Below, one piece after another: positions 46,827 to 59,758 of a DNA stretch of 64,000 bases. Made by a program: the position numbers and the translations under genes. Source of the DNA: Halicephalobus mephisto (Eukaryota; Nematoda; Chromadorea; Rhabditida; Panagrolaimidae); the NCBI GenBank assembly GCA_009193035.1, contig SWDT01000003.1, positions 62,001 through 126,000 on the forward strand, written 5' to 3'. The first letter of the stretch is position 1, and each line of letters opens with the position of its first letter. The notes beneath the pieces are model-generated. The model was not told the DNA's origin and did not search any database. It worked only from the letters and a program-made list of their open reading frames with translations.

Positions 46827-49800
46827 ATGAAGCTTTTTGCTTTCTGTTTTCTCTTAGTGTTACATCAAGTTCAAGGTTTTGCGACTGCTGAGCGCTTTGC
46901 TCCCATCTTAGACCTCTTCAATGGTTTGTTACTTCAAAAGTTCTCAAATTACTGTAATCTTTTTCAGATACAAAGTTTCACACAACTCAAGTCGAGGCTG
47001 CAATCTGTCAAGTACAGTATGACTTCTTATTGTCTCATAACAGTCTTTCACCAGGAGCATCCAAACCAGTGAGATACAGTAGCTGTCCATACGCTTCCTG
47101 GACAAATAGCTTGAATATCATACAAAATATGAAAGGTGCAAGTTTGAGCTTACAAAAGGCAGTTGCTAAGCCTGATTTGCCAAGTTCTGGAATTGATAAT
47201 AACCCATTATACCATTTCGACATGGAATCACAGCTGGAAAGTAGTAACGCTCTACTAATTCATGCCAGGTGGGTTTGATTAAACAGCAATGCAACTCTTA
47301 ACAGTAGGAATTAAACCTATGCATTGCACATAGAAATACCGAATATTGAGTAATTTATTCTCGAAATTTATACTTTACTAATATTAAATCCATTCATATA
47401 TAATCTGATATATGCATAGCGCTAAGTACTCGTGTTCTTGTCATATATTGAACCGTATATACCATAGTATTCGGTAACAATGAAAGCAAATTCCGGCAAT
47501 TGCTAAGACTACTCAATACCCAATATATCTAGATTGCAAATGCGCATGTTCTAGATCTTGAATTTAAGCGTTGTGAAAACGCCAATTCGTAGATTTTATT
47601 CCAACTCTCAATGCATTTATTAGTGGTATTCTGATAGTTCATCACTTGAAATCGGCATTCGGGACAAAATCTTACCAACCGACACAGTTTAGAATGCTGT
47701 GAACTCCGGATTTTTAGCATACCCGTTTGTACTATAGTCTGGTACATTCCTTTAGAAATTTATAAAAGAAACGGAAATAATCGGTTAATTTTTTCAGAGA
47801 TAATCTGATCACCTCTATCAATGATCTGCAGGACAACTCTGTTTCTGTCTCTAAAGTACGAAAACAACTAGGTGAAATCTTGCATACTCTTCAAGACTTC
47901 TATTCTCACACAAACTGGGTTGAAATGGGCAACACCGACATTAATTCAGCTGTTGGAAACGGTGACATCGGAGTTTCTGTTAACGATGGAGATGCTTGTG
48001 TGAACTGTGAATCTAGTTTATCTAATGATCAGCAACAAGAGTTGAACAATCTCAAAAACTCAAAGAGATATACAGCTTTATTCCACGCGTTTGGTTACAA
48101 ATTCGAAAATATTTTTGTCTGCAAAGATAACGTCATAGCTTCTGGATTGACTTCAGGATGGCGCAGTGATGAAGTGGAAGAATGGGGAGTGAAACCTGCA
48201 GGCAAATGCAGTCACGGAGGTGCTGCAGACGATACTGCCCAATTACCAGTTAAAGGTGGGATCAATAAGAATTCAGCGACTTTTATCTTCTCTCCTCATT
48301 ACTACTTACATCAAGTTGCGGCAGATCTCTCGGTTACTGTAAGTTACTCGTCTATGTTTTTACTGTAATAACTAACTTTGCAGGCAACAATTCGCTACTT
48401 GGAAGACCTCAGAGTAGCCATCAACAATGACGACCTCTTTGGCCAGGTAATTGGGATTGAAGCTGGAAACCACATGGCGATATTAATTGATACAACTGGT
48501 TCCATGAGCGATTCTATCGAGGCCGTTAAGGCGTATGCTCAAGGAATGGTTGCTCAAGAAGCCAATGGAAAGGAAAATGTCACAGTCTACTTCGCACCTT
48601 TCAATGATCCCGATTACGGTCCAGTTAAGGTCTACAGCAATCCGAAAATATTAGAAGACTACATTGGCACTTTGACTGCTGATGGTGGAGGGGATACCCC
48701 GGAAAAATGTTTTATCACATTGTTGGATATGGTAAGTTTGAAAAGAAGTAAAAATGCTCAAATATAAAACGCACCTTATGTCTGTCTGTGGACAAACAAA
48801 AAGAAATACGTTACCGTAACATGTGTATTTTCATTTTTAATTTAAAAAATATTCAAAATAGATATATTACTCATATGAACTGATGTTTTCTTTTCAGATT
48901 CGTGTAGTTCCTCCCCAAACGAACATCTACATCTTCACCGACGCCACGAGCAAAGATCCCGAGCTTCTTCAGACTATTATTTCTACTGCTTCGAGCAAGA
49001 AAGTCCATATTAATTTCCTGATGTCCGGAGAAGATAGTGAGCTAGATGTGCCGTCTTGTTCTATCCAGGATTACAAAAACATCGCAATTGCTACCGATGG
49101 TTCTTATTTCTTGGCTCAAAACCCTTTTGATATTAACAAAACTGCCACAATCATGACTCAGAGCAACTGGCAAACCACATCGTTGATTTCTCATAGTTGG
49201 AGTTCTAATTCTAAATTGACGCAAGTTGTTCATGTTGACGATGATGCTGAAGCAATCGAAATCTCTGTTTCTGGAGACTATGTGAGTCTAGCTTTATCAG
49301 TGAAAGATTCATCTGGACAAGAGTTGGCGACAAATGAAAACTTGGTTCTTTCAACAGATAAAACTGTACTCTACCGTATACCTGTGGGGAAACGATTGAC
49401 GCCGTGGACAACAGTTTTCAAATTCAATTCAGAGTAAGTTACAATGAAGAACTTTGTAAATGTTTTAAACTGAAAACTGTTTAAAAAGTTCTCAATACTT
49501 CTTAAAAATATTTGGAATATCTGAATTTGATCTTTCTGAAAAATTCAAAATCAAGGATCTCAATTATCCTCCGTAAAAATAAAGGGATTTTTAGAAATGT
49601 TTCTATCCAAAAAGAGTTTTATATTGTGTTGTTTTCTTGTTTAAAAAACTTTGATTTATTACAATTTTAAACGCATTTGAATTATTGATGTTTTTAGGAT
49701 GAAAGGACAAATTGCCATCAAAGCACAATCGGCCTTAGAAGCTTCTCAAACGCTCTACGACCAATCCACAATGTTACCTATCTCAGGAACTCGTCCATCG

Positions 49801-51311
49801 GCTAACACGACTTTCCAATTAGTCGTTAATTGTCCAGATTGTTCATCTGTTGATGCTATTGAGTTTGGACCATGTGGAAGTAACTTGACGAAATATACAA
49901 GTATCTCTAAAGCTCCGTCGCTTAACTGGTGGTCCATCTCAGATCTCAGAATTCCAGCATCGACTTCATTTCTTTGTACTCGAATTTCCGGGAAAACGAC
50001 AGCTGGATTCGAATTCCAACGGATACTTTCGGATAAAATCCAAACCAGTACTCTTCAATTGACAGCCGATCTCGTCCATCCTTCCATCAACATCGGAGAT
50101 AATGCAAAAATTAACTACCAGGTTAAAAACCTTGGAACCACTCAGGATACTGTCCAGTTAAGTGTCACTTCCGCCGACAATGCCACATTTATCTACGATG
50201 CTGTTCATCCAATTAAAGCAAATGAAGTTCTCAGTGGGTCGATCACGGTGGAGTTGGATTCAGATCTGCCCGGTAGCATTGATATCGAGGTTAGTTTTCA
50301 AAAGATAGAATTATCAGTTTTACAAACACTTATCTGAGATAATCGAGCAGTTTGACGAACTAGAATTACCGAGTTGAAGATTTATAAGATTTGTAGGAAT
50401 AGTGAAATGTTGTAAAAATGGTTTCTGATGCTGCAACTTATTCATTGATATATAATGTACGAATTTCGTATGATTTCTTTCCAGATGCGCATATCAGTTT
50501 GTCTTTTATAATAGTATATTCCATTTAGTATTATTTTATGGAAAACTTATTAGTTAAATTATTTAAGAGGAATTTTACAGAAATTGATATATAACAAGTT
50601 ATAAGCAAAGTAGAGTTTTGTGATTTTTTAAATCCCGTTTGTTATGATCAAAGATAGTGGAAATGAAGATCTCCTGAAAATAAAGAAAATAACAAGCATT
50701 TCAGATAAGTGTGCAATCTACTAACCCAGGTTCTCGTCAAGGAAATTCTCTAGATTTATCGTTGCTTGTGATAGATCCGAATCAAGACATTACTGCTCCA
50801 ATGTGTTCTGTTGTCTCAAGTAACATTTCAAAGTAAGTTTCGGGGAATAGTTTCAATGTTCTTAGATAAGTACTGATTTTTGCGACGAAATTTCCCTTGA
50901 GTTGCTATCTGTACAAAGAAAACTTTGAATTTTTTACAAAAAATATAAAAAACTTTTTTATAAATATATTTTTTTAGATGTGGCATATATTCTCCTGATT
51001 CTTGCAATTCCACAATGTATAACGTCGTTTTCTCCTTCAACGACACGGGTTCCGGTGTCGGTAGTGTTTCCTATCCTTATGGCACTTGGAACATTTCAAA
51101 TACTATGTTCACTGAGAACACCTCGAATGTTAGCTATGCAGCTGCGGGAAAGATCAGTTGTTGTCATAATGCGACACTCCTCGTTGTGGACAAATCCAGT
51201 CTGGTCAAAAGATGTGAACTCGACCTGAGCACAAAAGGAAGTTCAGCTGCGAAGACAGTATCTACTTTGACTCTTTTATTCGCCTTTTTATTTAAAATGC
51301 TTCAGAATTAA
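46827..51311 (+). CDS. VWA7-like secreted von Willebrand A protein
   Basis: Eight exons: 46827-46923, 46968-47268, 47798-48338, 48384-48731, 48898-49433, 49698-50289, 50705-50832 and 50978-51311; 958 aa. Residues 1-18 (MKLFAFCFLLVLHQVQGF) are a signal peptide. The N-terminal region contains LHTLQDFYSHTNWVEMG (about 161-177), the hallmark of VWA7 proteins. The von Willebrand A domain begins AILIDTTGSMSDS with the metal-binding DxTGS at 349-353, then GGGDTPE and IYIFTDATSKD. Beta-rich repeats with many Asn-linked glycosylation motifs follow. The C-terminus is a hydrophobic tail after a small-residue stretch (KGSSAAKTVSTLTLLFAFLF), which fits a GPI signal. VWA7 function is poorly known; an extracellular adhesion role is inferred. 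Length is close to the human 891 aa. Confidence 0.85.
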
Positions 51312-52295
51312 TTAAATTGACGATTTTGATAAACGAATAATAATTTACTAGTGGTTCATTAATTTCAACCTCTTAGTTTCATGTCTACCATCAATCTGAA
51401 AATGGAAAACTTATCAGTAGCCAAATATTTTTTGCCATAGAAGTTCGTTCTGCTAATTCCATAACTCCCGATGTTGTGACTTGGGATGCGACGAATAGGG
51501 AGAGATGTACTTGGGTCTTTATAGAACAGCAAGTCACAGTCTTTCATATAATAATAATAATATTAAACAACAACACAACAATATACACCTCGCAAGGTTA
51601 CGGTAGTCGCGCTAAGACCACCTAATCAGGGAACGTCATGTGCATGACGTCTCTTCCAGTCCCAACGCCCGAAGTCAAGAGTTATTTGTCATCCTTTTGC
51701 AATAATTTGAATTTCTTTAATCTGTGTCTCCGGTTTCAAGAAACAAAGTCAAAGGAAACAGAACTTTTGAAAAAATTACTTTAATACCAAGAATTTTCTA
51801 ATACGCGAATGCTTTCATGCATATTTATTAGTTCTATTGTCAGTTAATTTATTGAATGGTGGTGTTAACAAATTACAAAATATTCTCAGAACCTTCCAGG
51901 AGTAAAGAACAAAGTAACAGTAATGATTTTCCTGAAGTCTGTCGAAATCCATATCCATGAATCAAGAATTTATGAATTTTCATATTATTTCTTTCAGAAT
52001 CAAATTACAGTTGAAGTTTCCTCTTGCAGAAGAACATAAAGCCATCGTGAACAATCTATAACTCATTGTAGCTAGTTATCTAATAGATTCTGAAATTGAT
52101 GAATTTTTTTTCAAAATCCAGAATTTGTTGAATTATTCCGTCTGCTAATTTCAGGATTAGTGTAGAATTTTATATTTTGAAGTTCCACCTTATTGAATTT
52201 GTTAAAAAACTACAAAACTGGAGAATTTATGGGGAACAGTCGGAAAAACACCTTCATAGTGCGATGAGGACACAAGGAAACAAAATTCTTCATTA
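51312..52295. other. Gap downstream of VWA7-like gene
   Basis: A 60-codon minus ORF with a true ATG (51547-51365, MKDCDLLFYKDPSTSLPIRR) is coding-like but matches nothing recognised. A palindromic ACGTCATG...CATGACGT lies at 51633-51650. The rest is single-copy AT-rich DNA. Confidence 0.35.
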
Positions 52296-52384
52296 GGGAG
52301 CTTGTCTAAAATATGTAAGACTTACATGGCACTTTTCTGGAACCCCCTCCTCCTGTAAGTCTTACATATTTTAGACAAGCTCCC
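52296..52384. mobile_element. PIF/Harbinger-like MITE, copy 2
   Basis: 89 bp with the same arms as 36015-36104 except TAAGACTTACA in place of TAAGGCTTACA, changed in both arms. Perfect TTA duplications at 52293-52295 and 52385-52387. The loop is the reverse complement of that in copy 1, so the element inserted in the other orientation. Confidence 0.85.
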
Positions 52385-52387
52385 TTA

Positions 52388-53771
52388 GGCGTCAGAGTTT
52401 TCAATAATTACACCTCATGTAGCTAAATCAACTTTTCTTCAGTTCCAATGAACTCAAATGTCGAACTTAACCACAATTTCCACATATCAACGGAAAGTTT
52501 TTCACTTTTAACAAAGTCAAACACCAAATCTGGACGTAATCTAGGTTAACACACTTTCGTTAGTTAAAATGACAGCATTATTGTGTGCTTTTATCATTAT
52601 CAACATCATAAAGAATATTTGAAAAATACAAAAGTAGGCAAAGAGTAAAGTTGTGAGATAATCGTGAATTTCATTATTACTACATTAATCTTTGTTATTT
52701 CTACTTATGGATCCAGTGTAAAATCCGAAGTTCAGAAACACCTACAACAACGTACTGCCTCAGGGGTCAGCCCCTTCCACCAACCGCCAACCAAGGAATG
52801 AAGAAAAAGAAGATTCCCACTTATTATATCATTACTTTTATTTTCATCTAAATTTTTATTTGAACATTTCTAATTCCCAAAAACTGATCAATATTTTATC
52901 GATATCCACCTTGATCCCGGATTATGTTAATTACGACAGTAGTGATGGATAACGTAGAAGAGAGTTGGAAACGAAAGTGGACGAAACACGGAAAATCAAT
53001 TTTCCATTGCTCATAAAACACCCAGCTTACTTTGACACTGGAAAGCGGAATAGTCTGTTTTAACAGTAGAAAAATAAATTCTTTTTTCTCACTTTTTTCA
53101 TTTTATTTAATTGTTTGATATATCAAATTCCTTCCTTTTTAAACAAAATACAAGTTAAAATTATTTCTGTAGTAAAAATTTAATTTTTTTTAATTTCCAA
53201 CCCATTTTCGTTGAACCGATTTGACGTCTCGTTACGTTCAAAGTTGTTCATTTTGGATCTCCCAGTAGGTTTTTCATTGTTGTGTTCTACTATGTGCTTA
53301 TGCAAACTACAATTTGTGATTATTTGTACTGGCGAGAAAAACTACAGAATTTGTAGTCTAGCGAGACTTGATCCTCCCTTCGATATAATATAAATTCCGG
53401 CTATTGTCATCCTATTTTCAGTTTTCGTCGACGTGTTTGAGTTAGATATGTTCGGATTTGCATGAAATTTTCATATGTGCTTCGATTTTTATATTTTATC
53501 TTTACTTTTGAGGACTTTGGTTCTGGATGCTTGCTAGAATCTGTCGACGAGTGCCTGTGCTCGTTGAAAGTTCATCTTTAACGAAAACGATCTTCAAATC
53601 TTTTTGTTTTTCTTCTTGTCAGTTTTTATTTTTCAATTTCTTATATAATTACTAAGTAATGATTTTCCAGACAGGACTGTTCTTTCGCCCGTTGTCCGGC
53701 TATCTTTGATTCCGCGTCAATTTTGCACGAATTATGGTACTTTAGAATCCAAATCGAAAAAAGTATCAGCA
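52388..53771. other. Gap upstream of ACOT8-like gene
   Basis: Single-copy. A mixed patch at 52725-52810 contains a let-7-like word (see rejected). GATTTTCCAG at 53661-53670 opens a stretch that is in frame with the ACOT8 start and could be an N-terminal extension or 5' UTR exon. Confidence 0.4.
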
Positions 53772-54799
53772 ATGTCGGAACAAGATATCGTAACAGAAGA
53801 ACTTTTAAAGATCTTCATTTTGGACAAAGAAGATGAGGACACGTTCACGGCCAACCACTTGGGGGACGGGACCTGGCTGACGAGGAACGTCTACGGCGGA
53901 TGTCTCTTTGCCCAATCCCTCGTAGCCGCTCAGAAGACCATCGGGCCTCAATTTCTGCCCCACAGTATGCATTCTTTATTTATTCTCAACGGTGAGTTTT
54001 CCAGAAATTCAATTATTGATTATTAACGGATTTCAGTATCTCCGTTGAAGCCGGTTATATATAAAATTCAAAGATTGCGTGACGGAAGGAGTTTCGCCAC
54101 CAGATTCGTCACGGCTCATCAGGAAGATAAGATTGTCTATTCAGTTCAGATATCATTCCATGTGAAAGAAGAATCCGCAATTTCACACCAATATACGATG
54201 CCCAACGTGGAGCCTCCGGAGCGGTTTAAATGCCAATGGGACTTGGCTAAGGAATATCTGGACAAGGCCGAGAATGGAGAACTCGAGGTTCATCCTCATA
54301 TTGCGATGACCATGCATGCTAGATTGGAAGATAAAAAAACCTCCCTTATAGAGGTTGGTTTTTAATTTTGGAAGTTTTTTGAAGATATATTTTCCAGTCC
54401 CGTCCGGTGAATCCAGATGAAGTGTTTTGTGTCGTTCCACATAAGAGCTTTACTCATCTGTACTGGATGAAAGTCAGAACGCCGTTGTCAGATGACAGAG
54501 ATCAACACAGAGCCCTCGCTGCTTACATCACGGATGCCACTCTTGCCGGAACAGGATCGAGAGCTCACGTTTCTCAAGGCTACACTCCGAGCATGGTGGT
54601 TTCGTTGGATAACAATTGTTGGTTTCATACGGACGATTTTCGAGTGGATGAATGGATGCTTTACGAGAACGAAAGCCCTGTGGCAAATAACGGAAGAGCT
54701 TTCTCTCTAGGTAGACTCTGGACTCGTGATGGTCGTTTGATTCTTTCTGCTGCTCAAGAATCACTTCACAGAACAAAAGTTGCAAAATCTAGTTTATGA
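53772..54799 (+). CDS. ACOT8: Peroxisomal acyl-CoA thioesterase (TesB type)
   Basis: Exons 53772-53991, 54037-54353 and 54398-54799; 312 aa (human ACOT8 is 319). It hydrolyses fatty acyl-CoA to free acid and CoA. Two hot-dog domains are visible: VYGGCLFAQSLVAAQKTIGP and LRDGRSFATRFVTAHQ in the first, ITDATLAGT, SMVVSLDNNCWFHTDDFRVD and GRLWTRDGRLILSAAQES in the second. Asp225, Ser248 and Gln299 occupy the catalytic positions of the TesB family. The last three residues, SSL, resemble a weak PTS1 peroxisome signal. The ATG at 53772 gives the usual family start (MSEQDIVTEELLKIF); the frame is open back to an acceptor at 53670 with no further ATG in that exon, so a longer form with an upstream exon is possible. 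Confidence 0.9.
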
Positions 54800-56080
54800 G
54801 CTTTAAGTGATGCATGATAATAAGTTTCTAGATGAATAATGAATTGAAAAATTTGTGTCACAAGGTGTTACTTTCAAAAACAGTTAAATTACGCTCCAAA
54901 TGATGTTACTTCAAAAAAGACGAATTCACTTACTCATTCATGAATTCCAAACGAAAGTCGCCAATTTTTTATTAAAGTTTTTTTTCAAAGAACTATAGTT
55001 TAAAAAAATTTTTTTATTTTAAAAAATTTGAAAAAATTATTTTATTTTAAAAATTTGAAAAAATTATTTTATTTTAAAAATTTGAAAAAATTATTTTATT
55101 TTAAAAATTTGAAAAAATTATTTTATTTTAAAAATTAAAAAAAATTATTTTATTTTAAAAAATTTGAAAAAATTATTTTATTTTAAAAATTTGAAAAAAA
55201 TTATTTTATTTTTAAAATGTGAAAAAATTATTTTATTTTAAAAATTTGAAAAAATTATGATAAAATGGATTTTTTTTGAAAGTTATAAAAAGCATGTCGA
55301 AATAATTTTATAAAAAAATTATTTTTAATTTTTTATCATAATATAATTTTTTGAATTCTCACGCAAAATGAACAAAAATAGAAAAATGGTAATGTTGGTA
55401 ATTAGCTACAGAAATCGAGTCCCTTCTGGCGTCATTCTTTTTTACCGAGGTCTTGGAAGTTGCTGGAAATTCTTATCGAGACAATTTTAAGATTTTTTAG
55501 AATCAGTTTTTTATAATTTTTTTATTTTTAAAATAATATATTTTTGGAATTTTTAAAATCATATTTTTTTATAATTTTTTTATTTTTAAAATAATATATT
55601 TTTGGAATTTTTGAAAATTTTATATTTTTTAAATAATGTATTTTTGAAATATTTAAAATCATATTTTTTTATAATTTTTTTATTTTTAAAATAATAGATT
55701 TTTGGAATTTCTAAAAATCCTTAAAATCATGATTTTTTAGGATTTAAAAAAAACTTATAATAATAGATTTTTGGAATTTTTAAAAATTTCACAATGATAA
55801 TTTTTTGGACTTTTTTGAATTCCCGCGATGGAGTAAGTAAAAGTAAAAAATACAGTAATTTTTATAAAAATAAAAAATACAGTAATTTTCATAAAAATGA
55901 AAATACAGTAATTTCTAAAAAAGTAAAAATACAGTAATTTTCATAAAAATGAAAATATAGTAATTTCTAAAAAAGTAAAAATATAGTAATATCTTAGAAA
56001 ATAAAAATACAGTAATTTTCATAAAAATAAAAAAATAGTAATTTCTAAAAAAATAAAAATACAGTAATTTTGAAATTTAA
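54800..56080. repeat. AT-rich tandem arrays
   Basis: ~27-bp units of AAAAATTATTTTATTTTAAA (54990-55260, about ten copies), ~70-bp units with ATAATATATTTTTGGAATTT (55500-55770), and units of AAAATACAGTAATTTTCATA (55850-56070). No gene. Confidence 0.75.
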
Positions 56081-56420
56081 TAATGTAATTAATTTTCTTA
56101 TTTTCCATGAAAATTCTGGAAGTTTTTAAAAAGTTCTAAAAATTGATGCTGACATTTTTCAAAAACGCCCATTTTTGCTTTTTTTAACAGCGTGATGTTG
56201 CGTTGACAACATTTTTTGCTGGACAGGTAGGCTCGGCAATTATTTATGAAGCTCCGTGTTTCCTTCCGTCTAGGGTAAAACTGGCAATTTTTGTTTTTTG
56301 GGACTAAAAGACAAGTTTGGAATAATTGCGTCAATTGCCCGAACCCTCGTCAATTAACTCCGGAGACTTGGCTAGCATCCTAAAACGGATTCTGAAGACT
56401 GACAAATTGCTGTCATTTTT
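56081..56420. other. Single-copy island, unassigned
   Basis: Mixed-composition sequence (CAGCGTGATGTTGCGTTGAC, AACTCCGGAGACTTGGCTAG) between AT arrays. A 78-codon minus frame has no domain. It may be regulatory sequence of the DiRas gene. Confidence 0.3.
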
Positions 56421-58130
56421 GTTTTTCCAAATGTAAATTAAATTTTTTTCTACAAAGATAAAGTTTTCTTTTGATTTTTTTTCTACAAAAATTAAAATTT
56501 TTTTTATAAACTTAAAATTAATTTTTTTGATTTTTTCTACAAAAATTAAAATTTTTTTATAATTAAAATTAATTTTTTTGATTTTTTATAAGCTTAGAAT
56601 TTTTTTTTGTTTTTTTTTAAATTAAAATTTATTTTTTGATTTTTTTATAAAATTAAAATTTATTTTTTGTTTTTTTATAAAATTAAAATTTATTTTTTGT
56701 TTTTTTTTTAAATTGAAGACAGACATTCCAGAGCTTTGGTGGACTGGCAGAGGACTGATTCTTAATCGTATATCCGGATTTGTTCCTTTTTGTAAAAAAA
56801 CAAATTTCTTTATGACGATTTTTCCAAATGGAAATTTTTAAAAAATGAAAAAATAAAATTCGTTTTTTACTTTTTTGTCATTTTTCACGTCGGCAAAAAT
56901 TTTATTTTCAGTGAAAATCTGGTTTTATTTTATTTTAAAGAAAATTGAATAAACGAGTTGTAACAATTTTGAAATTTTTCTTGTTTTTAAAATTGGAAAT
57001 TTTCGAGATTTTTTAATTTTATGGAAAATTTTAGAATTTTGAAGAAGATTTTAGAATTTTATAAATACTTTTAAAATTTTACAAATATTTTCAAAATTAT
57101 ATATTTTTTCAGAATTTTATAAAGTTATTTGAAATTTTACAAATATTTTTAAAATTTTCCATTTTTTTAAAACTTAATAAATATTTTTGAAACTTTTATA
57201 ATTTTTCAGATATCTTTGGGATTTTATAAATAATTTTAAAATTTTATGGATATTTGTGAAACTTTTTAGGATTCTGTCAACAAATCCAAAATTTTATCAA
57301 ATTTTCCAAAATTTCATAGATATTTTCGAAACTTTTAAGACTATAGATATCTTCAGAATTGTAAAAAATATTCTAAAATTTTATAAATATTTTCCAAATT
57401 TTATATTTTTTCAGAATTTTATAAATATTTTTAAAATTTTCAGAATTTTATAATTTTATAAATATTTTTGAAATTTTCAGAATTTTATAATTTTATAAAT
57501 ATTTTTGATTTTTGAAAATCTTCTAGAATTTCGTCGATATTTTCGACATTAATATCCCTGATTAAGAATTCTAAAAAATTTAAAAATAATTCAAAGATCC
57601 TTGTCGAGATTATTTTTGACAATTTCCATTTCTAATTTTTTTAATAACATTATTCCAAATCCAGCATCTCAAATCGATAATTTTCAAAATTCTTCGAAAT
57701 TCTAAAAATTCATTTTTAATCAATTTTATATAATACTGTTTAAAAAGTAATATTTAAAATAAATAATTTCAAAAATTTATATTAAAATTATTTTTAATAT
57801 TTTTCGAAATTTTCATTGTAATTTTTTTCGACATTAATATTTAAAATAAATAATTCCGAAAATTTTTAAAAAATTATTTTTTATTTAAAAAAAATTTTGA
57901 ACTTTTTTAAAAAATATTTTTTAATTTAAAAAAAAAGTTATTTTTAATTTTTAAAAAAAGTATTTTGAACTTTTTTAGAAAATATTTTTTAATTTTTTTA
58001 AAAAGATCATTTTTAATTTTTTAGAAATAATTTTTTAATTTTTTTAAAATAATCATTTTTAATTTTAAAAAAAATATTTTTTAATTTTTTTTAAAATGAT
58101 CGTTTTTAATTTTACAATAGTTGATTTTGA
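56421..58130. repeat. AT-rich low-complexity repeats
   Basis: Runs such as AAAATTAATTTTTTTGATTT (56460-56710) and GAATTTTATAAATATTTTTA (57000-57500). A short unique patch lies at 56720-56790. No gene. Confidence 0.65.
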
Positions 58131-58700
58131 AAGTTGAAAAAACATCCTCAGGGGATTCTCTTCCTGAATGGCATTGTTGACCCAGAGATTCCTCTTCTAG
58201 CTTTCACTTCGGATTCGAATGACTTTTATCGACTGGTTTCAGTTTTGTGTACTTTTCGAAAACGTGAAGCTTTAGTTTTTGGCTGAATTTTTAACTTTTT
58301 TCATTTTTCTTTTTTCCCAGAAAAAATGCCAGGTTTTCCCGAAAAAAAAAACATTTTTGTTCATTCATGCACAATGTTCTTTTTTGCCTTAGGGCGTTTT
58401 AAAAAGCAATAATCTCTTCAAGCCTATTTTTACTCAAAAATATGGAAAAATAAAAAATAAAAACTAATTGCCGGAGGCTGTGGACATCTTTTGTGAAAAA
58501 TTATTTTTTCAATTGTTTTTATTTTTTTTTATTTTTGCCAGAATTTGACGAAAGACTTCTAATTCAATCTGGCCATGCCTGCTCGGCTTCGACGAGATTT
58601 CAAAGCACATCTTGCCTCAGGCGTTTCCTCCATTATGCATTTTTTCAAATCTCCAATGAGAAAAACGTTTTATAACTGTTTCCGTTGATATCTGAGCTTT
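58131..58700. other. Unique patches with possible 5' exon
   Basis: 58140-58260 and 58540-58670 have mixed composition. The second follows a TTTTTATTTTTGCCAG at about 58540 and contains CATGCCTGCTCGGCTTCGAC. It could be an untranslated first exon of the DiRas gene; no donor was pinned down. Confidence 0.25.
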
Positions 58701-58734
58701 TTATTTTTGAATAAACTAAATTTTTCCAAAATTT

Positions 58735-59000
58735 ATTAAAATATTTTAATTTTTTAGAATTTTATAAAAAATCAGAAAATTTTGAGTTTTATGGAAATTT
58801 AGAAAATTTCGAGTTTTATGGAAATTTAAAAAATTTTGAGTTTTATGGAAATTCAAAAATTTTAGAATTTTATGGAAATTCAGAAAATTTCGAATTTTAT
58901 AAAAAGTCTGAAAATTTTGAGTTTTATGGAAATTCAGAAAACTTCGAATTTTATGAAAATTTTTGGGACATTCCAGAATCCCGTGGGAATTTTTCAAATT
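58735..59000. repeat. ~33-bp tandem array
   Basis: GAGTTTTATGGAAATTTAGAAAATTTC-type units, seven or eight copies, with no stop on the minus strand, which produces a spurious 83-codon Asn/Phe/His-rich frame. Confidence 0.75.
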
Positions 59001-59736
59001 TTTTAAAATCCTGAGGAAATTTCTAAAATTACATAGAGGTTCCTAGGACCCAACGGAAGATTCTGAAATTCTTTAAAATCTGAAATTTTTGAAATTTTAT
59101 TTTTTTTAAATTTCTAAAATCAGAAAAGATTTCGAAATTTTCTAAAAATTTTTAAAATTTTTTAAAATTCAATAATATTTAAAGTTTTATGGACTTCTGG
59201 AATCTGATGGGAGATTCTGAAACCTTTGGAAATTTCATTGAAGTTCTTGATGTTTTTTTTGAAGTTCGTGAGAATTTTCGGAACAATTTAGAATCCAAAG
59301 GAGACTTTGAATCACGTGGCACTTTCAGTTCTGGAAGTTTCAAAAATTCCAAAAACTCATGTCGAGACAATTTCGCAACAAACCTCATTTTTAATTTCTA
59401 CAATTTTCAAAAAAAATCAAAAATTTTGAAAATTCTAAAATTCTAAAAAATTTAAAAAAAACTGAAAATTTGAAAAAAATTTAAAATTTAAAAAAACTGA
59501 AAATAAAAAAAATTTAAAATTCTAAAAAATTTTAAAATTTAAAATTAAAAAAAACTGAAAATTAAACAAATTTAAAAATGTAAAAATTTAGAATTTTAAA
59601 TTTTCGATGATTTTGGAAATTAAAAATTCGTTTCGAGATAGTTCCGTGAAAAAAGTTGTTTTTCGTTTCGGTTTCGATAGTAGTATGATGTTTGTTTATG
59701 TAGTTTTCTATGTTATTTGAGAAGTTTTTTTTTCAG
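59001..59736. other. 5' flank of DiRas gene
   Basis: AT-rich; 59200-59400 is slightly richer and open on both strands but shows no domain. A TTTTTTTTTCAG ends at 59736, 22 bp before the DiRas start codon, in a position suitable for a spliced leader or a 5' UTR intron. Confidence 0.4.
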
Positions 59737-59758
59737 AAAACCGAATTCAAAATTAGGA

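Noticed and set aside
51365..51547. 60-codon minus ORF MKDCDLLFYKDPSTSLPIRR
   Set aside because: Coding-like composition and true ATG, but no domain, no splice partner and no promoter signal; left as a note only.
52740..52775. let-7-like word on the minus strand (TGAGGCAGTACGTTGTTGTA)
   Set aside because: The seed differs at one base and no complementary arm is found on either side that would form a precursor hairpin.
58746..58997. 83-codon Asn/Phe/His-rich repeat frame
   Set aside because: Product of the 33-bp tandem array; no start context, no splice sites.
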